Of a DNA stretch of 14,164 bases, positions 8,391 through 14,164 are shown in pieces. The DNA comes from Rodentolepis nana (taxonomy: Eukaryota > Platyhelminthes > Cestoda > Cyclophyllidea > Hymenolepididae), in NCBI GenBank assembly GCA_900617975.1, contig UZAE01012714.1:1-14164 (forward strand). The letters are read 5' to 3'. How positions within the stretch are numbered: position 1 is the first letter of the stretch; every line of letters begins with the position of its first letter. The notes below the pieces were generated by a model. That model was not told the DNA's origin and did no database searches. It was given only the letters and a program-made list of their open reading frames with translations. A program made the translations under genes and the position numbers.

Positions 8391-8710
8391 AGTTATTATT
8401 ATTATTATTTCAAATGGCAGCCTTTTTGATAGTTACCATTAGCCCTTTAGTTGGCTTCGGGCTTCACAGAGAGGAGGAACATTAAAGTGAGAAAAATTCG
8501 AGGGGGGGGGGGGAACAAAAGAGTGATTCACGGATGTGGAAGAGATAGACAGACACAAAGGTAGAGAAAAGGTGAGATGAGTACTGTAGTAGTTGTGGAG
8601 TCATGATAGCGTGAATTGAGAAGTCAACTGCCCGGCTAATAGACATTTTTGGCGTATGACTATACATTGCTCAGGGTGCATCACGTGGAGGTAAGTCTAT
8701 CGCACATCAC
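8391..8710 (-). mobile_element. Short non-autonomous retroelement, copy 4 (minus orientation)
   Basis: A 320-bp copy read on the minus strand. The head GTGATGTGCGATAG lies at the right end (module A core 8672-8701, with one change that breaks the GGTGCACC palindrome), followed by modules B, C and D, a 12-base C run (seen as G at 8502-8513) and an AAT-repeat tail at the left end (8392-8409). It is flanked by a 9-bp duplication. On the plus strand its head supplies a GAG/GTAAGT sequence (GT at 8691-8692), a near-consensus 5' splice site in the same direction as the RADIL-like gene. Confidence 0.8.
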
Positions 8711-8719
8711 GCATCGGAA
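8711..8719. repeat. Target-site duplication of repeat copy 4 (right)
   Basis: Exact 9/9 match to 8382-8390. Confidence 0.7.
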
Positions 8720-9313
8720 TTGAGCTTTGAGTTTTAGACTGGGAGGTTTTCGAAAGTTGACACTGTCCTGGAAGAAGTTCAGTTGGTGAACCGAAGAGCA
8801 TTCATCGTTTATTAGAGTATACAAACTGCAAGGAGCATAAAATAGACCAAAATTCTGCTATAGAATACTTGATTATGGCTAAAATTAATTGAAAATATCT
8901 AATCTAGCACTTTTTTTCATTTTTTTAATCCTTTACAAGTATGATTTCAAATAATGTGAACAAATATTGCCTTTATTTAAAACCTTTTCTTTCCCTCCTA
9001 AACCTAGATGAGGTTAGTGTCAGAATCTAATCATCCACAGATTAGGATGCACGATTTGCTACTCTACATGGTGCCGAAGTTTATGAAAAGGATCATATAT
9101 AAGCCCTCATCCACTGTTAGATATTTCGATATGAAAAAAGACCCAGTTATCAGACGTAAAATAAAATACAATTCGGGTCCTAAGATGTGCCTTTCTCAAA
9201 CCTAAATCCAACCAATCAAGTCATTTGGCTATCTTCTCCTTATCTTGAGATTTTGCCTGCACCCTCGCTCAGTAGCCAATCACTTTAATTACGTTCATGT
9301 GACCTTTCCTCTG
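8720..9313. other. Intergenic region, no certain gene
   Basis: A 65-codon ATG-initiated frame at 9008-9205 is immediately preceded by a pyrimidine-rich tract ending in AG (about 8985-9007), which looks like a 3' splice site. The peptide is basic, with several RKIK/MKR-type clusters, but resembles nothing I know and has no clear downstream donor. I leave it as an unassigned possibility rather than a gene. Confidence 0.4.
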
Positions 9314-9326
9314 ACACTTTTCAATA
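9314..9326. repeat. Target-site duplication of repeat copy 5 (left)
   Basis: acacttttcaata is repeated exactly at 9627-9639. Confidence 0.82.
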
Positions 9327-9626
9327 CTTTTTTATTTATTTCAAATTGCAGGCTTTTTGATAGTTATCATTAGCCCTTTAGCTGACTTCGGACGTCGCAG
9401 AGGGGAGAAACATCAAAGTGGGAAAAATTCGCGAGGGGGAATAGAAAAGTGATTCAAGGATGCAAGAGATAGACAGACACAAAGGCAGAGAAAGGGTAAG
9501 GTGAGTATCGTGGAAGTTGTAGAATATGACAAGAAGTGGAGTCATGGTAGTTTAAAGTTAGAAGTCAACTGCCGGTTACTAGACTGTTTTGCCGTATGAA
9601 TATTCGTTGCCCAGGGTGCAAACCCC
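9327..9626 (-). mobile_element. Short non-autonomous retroelement, copy 5 (minus, head-deleted)
   Basis: A 300-bp minus-strand copy flanked by perfect 13-bp duplications. Its 5' end reads GGGGTTTGCACCCTGGGC, so most of module A, including the CACGTG palindrome, is missing while the initial Gs and the CACCCTGGG junction remain. Modules B, C and D and the aaataaataaaa-type tail are present. The C run is reduced to five. The deletion fits either 5' truncation during reverse transcription or a later small deletion. Confidence 0.8.
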
Positions 9627-9639
9627 ACACTTTTCAATA
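9627..9639. repeat. Target-site duplication of repeat copy 5 (right)
   Basis: Exact 13/13 match to 9314-9326. Confidence 0.82.
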
Positions 9640-9688
9640 TATTATCACCCATTTCTTCCCACTCACTTTTCCCCAATGCCCCTCCCCC

Positions 9689-9698
9689 TATTTCATAC
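9689..9698 (+). repeat. 5' target-site duplication of repeat copy 6
   Basis: tatttcatac is repeated exactly at 9985-9994. Confidence 0.72.
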
Positions 9699-9984
9699 CA
9701 GAGGTACGCGATAGACTTACCTCCATGTGGTGAACCCTGGGCAACAAATACTCATACGGCAAAAAGTTCATAAACCGGCAGTTGACTTCTGACTTCAAAC
9801 TTCCATGACCCCACTGCAAGCCATATTCAACCACTTCCACAGTACTTACCTTACTTTTTTCTCTACCTTTGTGTCTACTAACTACTCTTGTTTCCCCTCC
9901 CCACTTTTGTGACTTTGTCTCTTCCTCCCCTCTGTGAAGCCCGAATTCAACTAAAGGGCCAGACTGCCATCTGATATAAATTAA
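9699..9984 (+). mobile_element. Short non-autonomous retroelement, copy 6
   Basis: A 286-bp plus-strand copy with a diverged head (CAGAGGTACGCGATAG; module A core 9710-9739 with CCATGTGG in place of CCACGTGG), then modules B, C and D and the tail ...CTGATATAAATTAA. It is the most diverged of the six at the head and is flanked by a 10-bp duplication. It sits only 72 bp from copy 5 in head-to-head orientation, giving a long inverted repeat across about 9327-9984. Confidence 0.78.
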
Positions 9985-9994
9985 TATTTCATAC
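9985..9994 (+). repeat. 3' target-site duplication of repeat copy 6
   Basis: Exact 10/10 match to 9689-9698. Confidence 0.72.
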
Positions 9995-10677
9995 TTTATC
10001 ATGCTTTGCATTCATTGTTAGAACCTCAAGGACCAATATTTTTCCTATTCAAAGCTCCCCTTCAAATTGGGAATCGATCGAACTCACTCTATTACCACTC
10101 ATGTCTAGTGGACCTGAGTTACTTCCATTGTCTATGTGTATGGGTGTTTAACATTGCGTAACATTAAAAGTTTTATAAAATCTCCCTCCCTTCCTCCCTT
10201 CCCCTCTTCTCTCTCTGACGACCTTACAATCCCGTAATCCTGAAATATTATCTTCCTCTGCCAATAATAAGTAAAATACAGGAGGGTAAATGTTTCTCTG
10301 TTCCTTTCGGATAATCTAAGATAAAATAAGATGGAAATTACTCAATCTAAGTAGCAACCACTGATCGCTTTATGCACTCACCTCATTATAGATTTCAGAT
10401 ATAGATAAGGCTTTGTCTTACCAAATAAGTATTAGTAGTAATAATTACACTTATTAAGTCATTTAATTATTTCGTTCTCAGAATAAATACAAATCCTGTA
10501 TTCTCTTATAATTCTAATTGACTATGAAATAGGCAGCGCAAGAAAATTGCTCTTATTAATATTTGCACTTTCTTGTCATTTCTTGTCATGCTTGAAGCAT
10601 TTCCCTATCAAATGAAGTAAATGACCTCATTTTACGGTTCCCGCATTGCTGATTTGATGAGCGATCACCTCCATCCA

Positions 10678-10707
10678 CCAATAAGAAATCGAGGAGCATC
10701 GACCAAT
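10678..10707 (+). promoter_or_regulatory. Pair of CCAAT boxes, putative promoter
   Basis: CCAAT occurs at 10678-10682 and again at 10703-10707, same orientation, 25 bp apart and about 190-220 bp before the start codon. NF-Y-type CCAAT boxes are commonly found at such distances from animal transcription starts. No convincing TATA box is seen near them. Confidence 0.3.
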
Positions 10708-10840
10708 GGGATTAAAACACACGCTTACACCTGAACTCCACTCGTGTGCACAGTTTTGGTGCTTGAAACCGCACATTTGCAGTGCCCTCATTTTTGTCTG
10801 AGCAGAGCAAGAAACACACGCAACAATTCTTGCCACATTT

Positions 10841-10881
10841 TACTTTCTCTCCGTTTTCTTTGTATACCTCTACTCTGGTAG
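10841..10881 (+). promoter_or_regulatory. Candidate 3' splice site just upstream of the start codon
   Basis: A pyrimidine-rich tract (tactttctctccgttttctt and onward) ends at an AG at 10880-10881, only 14 bases before the ATG at 10896. This is the layout of either a 5'-UTR intron acceptor or a spliced-leader trans-splice acceptor. Trans-splicing is known in several invertebrate phyla, including flatworms. The tract also contains purines near its end, so the match is moderate. Confidence 0.35.
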
Positions 10882-10895
10882 CAATAAGGCCGGAA

Positions 10896-12377
10896 ATGTC
10901 GGTGATAGACACAAGACGTCCACCTTCAGCCACTGGCCGACTAAAGCGGATTTTTTCAAGTTCACAATCACAAGCCGGTCTCGGAAAAAAGAATCCCCCA
11001 ATAACAGTACCACAAAGCATACCAGGTCAAGGCCGTGAGCTATCGATTACTGAACTCGAGCCACTCCCCGGGAAAATTGGCCGGTATATTCGTGTCTACT
11101 GTGGCAGTGTTTGTCCCTCTGCTATTTTTAAGACCGTCTTTGTTCATAATGATGACACCGTGGCTAGCTGTGTTGCCAAAGTTCTTATTTTACTAGAAAA
11201 GGAAGGGGAGCATGTGATGGATATGTGTACCTTGTACGAAGTTATTGGTCGGCTACCGGCAAATTCGAAGGCCATTGATGGAGCCAACGTGGTTATCGAC
11301 CCGGGAGAAACATTTACTGAGTTAAGTGCGCGGTCACTTCCAACAAACATCACTCTTATGGATGTCTTTTCACTAATGGCACCAGCTCCTGGCCTATGTC
11401 GTAGATTAGAGCTGAGAAAGTATCCCTCTTCCCCACCAAACGGCAGCGATTCTCCCATTCTACAACAAAGAGGAAAAAATGCCTCATTGCTGAAAAGAGC
11501 CAGTTCAAGAACTTCTGGAAATGGATGTGTTGCTCCTCATTGCCCTTTCCTTCTCTTGTTAAAGGGCAGTAGACCCGAACACGATCAGATACTTCAATCT
11601 TTTCATAGCATTCGTTGGGAAAAATCAAGCCTTATAACTATGGGAACATCGGAGCGCGATGATATTCGACTCTACCCCTGGCCTGAAGCGCAAAATAGTA
11701 GAGGGAATGTTAGTGCCAATGGAAACGGGCATTCAATATTAAAATCCCCGATCATATTCGAAGCCAGGACAAAGTCTATTTGGATGTCGGTTGTTTCTCC
11801 GTTCAATGCCATTCAACCAGACAATCCTTTGACAATTACTCTCAACTGGGAGACTCTAACAGACTCTAGCAGTTTTCCGGTTAACCGATGTCTTGAACCT
11901 GGAGATATATTGAGAGTTGAATCACAAAATCTCACTTATGTGTTCATCTACAAGGACCCAGGTACAGTACCAGAACACAAGCTATCTCTTGGATTTCTGA
12001 CTCTACCTCAGATACCATCAACCAAACCCCCAACTGGGGTAAACGGATCACGTTCTGCTGCAAGAACAGCTAGAATCGATGCTTTGGTTCGAAGAAACTC
12101 AAATTCTAGTAATGCTGGAGGAACAAACGTATTTCCAAACGTCGCTGATGTGGAATCAGTCATTGGAGTTCTGTTTCCAAGGCTCTCAAATCGAAGCAAG
12201 TATCCCAATTGGGGTGAAAACGGTGGCATCCTACCGGATGTTGGAGTTTCTGCTGGTTGTTCAGCCCACCTTCTTCGATCGCTTGTCAAATATGGAGCTG
12301 ATACTGGAGCCAATGTTGACGACGTTACTAAGGAGATTAGTCAGACATTGACAAGAGAGTTGGAAAACCTAAATAAG
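10896..12377 (+). CDS. RADIL/RASIP1-like Ras-association protein, N-terminal exon (partial)
   Basis: This exon encodes the first 494 residues of a Ras/Rap effector of the RADIL/RASIP1 family; vertebrate members act downstream of Rap1 in cell adhesion and junction or vessel organisation. A Ser/Pro-rich, basic leader (1-58) precedes an RA domain (about 60-176) with the family landmarks GRYIRVYCGSVCPSAIFKTV, LYEVIGR and CRRLELRKY. A linker leads to a degenerate FHA-like domain (about 214-355), recognisable from PFLLLLKG and LEPGDIL...YVFIYKDP. I do not see the phosphopeptide-binding SxxH signature there. The segment from about 415 resembles the start of the DIL domain (SVIGVLFPRL, AHLLRSLVKYGA). 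ATG 10896 is the first in frame after the stop at 10764 and has a purine at -3. The frame breaks at AAG/GTAATT (12377/12378), a phase-0 donor; reading through reaches TGA at 12390. The remaining DIL domain and any PDZ domain should be downstream of the window. Confidence 0.88.
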
Positions 12378-13199
12378 GTAATTATTGTGTGATAATTACT
12401 AAAAATAACCTGCCACCTCCCTAACATGGCATACTTTACGGGACATCCCTAAACATGATTACACTTTTAACTTAATCAATAATGAGATAGAAAATCATAT
12501 GGAAAAGTGCTAGTAACTGAGATCTAGGTCAATTTTCGATCAATTTCTTTTATTTTTCAGTCCATTAAGACCTCTATTATAATTATAATTATTATTATTA
12601 TTATTGTTAACCCCCTTTTTTTCACTCAGATATTTGATGTGAAGCGTCTAATGAATACCGATATTTCAAAGTTAGCTTGGCTTTATTTCGCATTTTGAGT
12701 TGTGTCCTTTCACAAAACTAATTCTCCTACTTTCCGTGGAAGTTCTCACTGTCCCATTTCTTGAAATATATCCAACACAGGTATCCAATATTTTGATAGG
12801 GGAAAAAAAAACAGATTTATCGAAACCTCTACGCCAAAATTGCGTAGGTCTTTTTCGCCAGTTTTTGTCACCCATTAATATGCATAAAGGCGGTACACTT
12901 GAGTCTTGAGGCTGTAGGGAAAATTCGCGGTTACACCTACCACCCCCTCCCCCCCCTCGCCTCTTGTAAAAAATTTTTAAGATATGGGCCCACACAAATC
13001 TCCTTTGTCTCTCTGAAAAAGTCTTACTAATCTAATTGAGATCCATCCTAGTGAAAGGAGAAAAATTTGGAATTTAATTTAATTTGGATCATTAGGCTTT
13101 GTTCAAAGGAGATAGACCTTTATGAAAGTGAGTGTCAGCGTTTCTTGGATTGAAGCAAATCATTATTGCATTGATTTATTGATTTTTAATTTATCTGTC

Positions 13200-13211
13200 G
13201 GGGGGGGGGGG
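13200..13211 (+). repeat. 12-base poly-G run
   Basis: Twelve consecutive G in intron sequence, likely length-variable. The window has similar runs at 230-240 and 7228-7237 outside the repeat family. Confidence 0.9.
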
Positions 13212-13431
13212 AATTTTGTGATTAGGGTTAGAATTTTAGATCTCCTTTTAATTCTCGTCGTTGGAGTATGTGCGATCTAACGATTCCTAGACGACATATT
13301 GAAAATTTTCCGTCATAAAGTCGATATGGCGTTGTTTTGCGTCACAATACAAAGAGGTTAGACGTTTATAAAGAAGAGATATTGTTCATTAATTACCTTG
13401 GTGGCTTTGTCGATAAGGCGCCAATTTGCAT

Positions 13432-13455
13432 ATACATATATATATATATATATAT
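13432..13455 (+). repeat. (TA)n microsatellite
   Basis: An alternating TA tract with one early interruption (TATACATATA...). Similar tracts follow at about 13819-13831 and 13955-13975. Confidence 0.88.
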
Positions 13456-13934
13456 CTCGCTCTCTTCGTAAATCCCCATGACGAAATTAATAGCGTAACC
13501 AATGTAACAATTTCTGTGATGGTTCTGTGAGCATAAACTATTTGCTTTTGGTGTAGTTAATTCCCTAACCCAGCTATTTATCTCCCGTTAATTGATCTGA
13601 AATGTCTCCACACAAAACTGTATTGTTTTTTTCAGAATTCATTAAATTCTACTCACACTTACTTACTTGCTTATTTTAGAGAAGCATGCACTCTATATTT
13701 TAGATTAATGAGCCAATAAAACAACTTTAAAAGGATTTTCTAATCGATTATTACCCTTGACAAATTTATTTACTGGGAATTTAAGTTAAACTGGGCACAA
13801 TCTTATGCGGAGCAAAATTATATATATATATCTTAAATATTTTTCCAAATATAATTTTACCCATAAAGGTACTCAATTCAAATTCTGGGAGAACAAAGGC
13901 ACCTGAATTAATTCTATTCACGAAGAGTCGTTCC

Positions 13935-13949
13935 TTTGCATATGCAAAT
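13935..13949. promoter_or_regulatory. Palindromic octamer-type (POU) site in intron
   Basis: TTTGCATATGCAAAT contains a perfect 14-bp palindrome and a full ATGCAAAT octamer (13942-13949). Its core TGCATATGCA is shared with the palindromic dimer site known for Oct-type POU factors. A second octamer, ATTTGCAT, lies at 13424-13431 in the same intron. Regulatory function is only suggested by motif. Confidence 0.25.
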
Positions 13950-14164
13950 GAACTGTATATATATATATATATATATTCGCTTAGATTTATTTTACTCTAG
14001 ATGACAAGATCTGAGATTTGCCTCGTATCCTACGTACTGAATTAGTGTGTCTGATTATTTCAAGACACCTAATCTTGAGTGCTTCCTGAGTCGTATTAGA
14101 GCAGAATACAGTGATTCCCAAGGTCGCTAGTTTGGTTTCGGTTCACAGTCTTCATTTCGGTCTT

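Larger units (their letters stand above)
9995..10895. other. 5' flank of the RADIL/RASIP1-like gene
   Basis: AT-rich sequence with no repeat copy and no open frame of note until the coding exon. A long pyrimidine tract lies at about 10180-10218. From about 10640 the sequence becomes less AT-rich and carries two CCAAT boxes, then a pyrimidine-AG tract directly upstream of the start codon. The frame of the gene has a stop at 10764-10766 and no ATG between it and 10896. Confidence 0.6.
12378..14164 (+). other. Start of the intron after the RA-FHA exon
   Basis: It begins GTAATT directly after the phase-0 lysine codon and runs to the window end. The content is typical intron: an (ATT)n tract near 12575-12606, C-rich runs near 12942-12958, a 12-base G run at 13200-13211, and three (TA)n tracts near 13432-13455, 13819-13831 and 13955-13975. 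Candidate acceptors at 12560 and 13635 lead to short low-complexity frames that do not continue a DIL domain, so I place no second exon here. Confidence 0.65.

Noticed and set aside
10065..10100. Minus-strand tRNA-like B box (GTTCGATCG)
   Set aside because: It does not fully match the GGTTCGANTCC consensus, and no A box or cloverleaf can be found at the right distance.
10782..10895. N-terminal extension of the RADIL-like frame
   Set aside because: The frame before 10896 opens at a GTG, has no ATG after the stop at 10764 and is pyrimidine-tract-derived sequence. ATG 10896 is the better start.
12561..12698. Second exon after the acceptor-like TTTTTCAG at 12560
   Set aside because: The resulting peptide is mostly isoleucine from an (ATT)n repeat and does not continue the DIL domain. 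The acceptor at 13635 similarly leads to a short, unrelated frame.
12672..12995. ORFs on both strands in the intron
   Set aside because: Low-complexity Gly or Lys runs, mutual overlap and no similarity to the gene's family.

Overview
This is a eukaryotic, intron-bearing, AT-rich window with low gene density. It holds one clearly recognisable gene start, a large burden of repeats, many microsatellites and homopolymer runs, and no prokaryotic gene organisation. The gene is a RADIL/RASIP1-type Ras-association protein, a family known from animals, so the source is a metazoan. An invertebrate such as a flatworm or another lophotrochozoan is my best guess from composition and repeat style, but nothing here proves it.

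Layout. 1-1536: AT-rich intergenic DNA with no supported gene. 1551-3012: a very unusual copy of a short interspersed retroelement, swollen to about 1.46 kb by internal amplification of its modules yet still bounded by a perfect 14-bp target-site duplication. 3027-4064: anonymous sequence. 4065-4406 and 4558-4874: two copies of one solo LTR in opposite orientation, 151 bp apart. 4879-6330: anonymous. 6348-9984: five ordinary-sized copies (about 290-330 bp) of the same short retroelement, three on + and two on -, each with its own 9-17 bp target-site duplication. 9995-10895: gene 5' flank with two CCAAT boxes and a polypyrimidine-AG tract just before the start codon. 10896-12377: a 494-codon coding exon with an RA domain, a degenerate FHA-like domain and the beginning of a DIL domain, ending at a phase-0 splice donor. 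12378-14164: start of the following intron, rich in (TA)n, (ATT)n and poly-G, with two octamer-type sites. The rest of the DIL domain and any PDZ domain must lie beyond the window.

The most interesting content is the repeat family. I defined it here by aligning six copies by eye. It has a constant GGGGTGTGCG head followed by a compound palindrome (CCACGTGG overlapping GGTGCACC), an internal poly-C tract, a conserved 3' region and a short AATA-type tail. Its target-site duplications point to target-primed reverse transcription, but it has no ORF and no recognisable Pol III boxes. Its antisense strand carries a near-consensus 5' splice site. The copy at 1551-3012 looks like a retroelement turning into a satellite. 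I did not find evidence for a multi-gene system.
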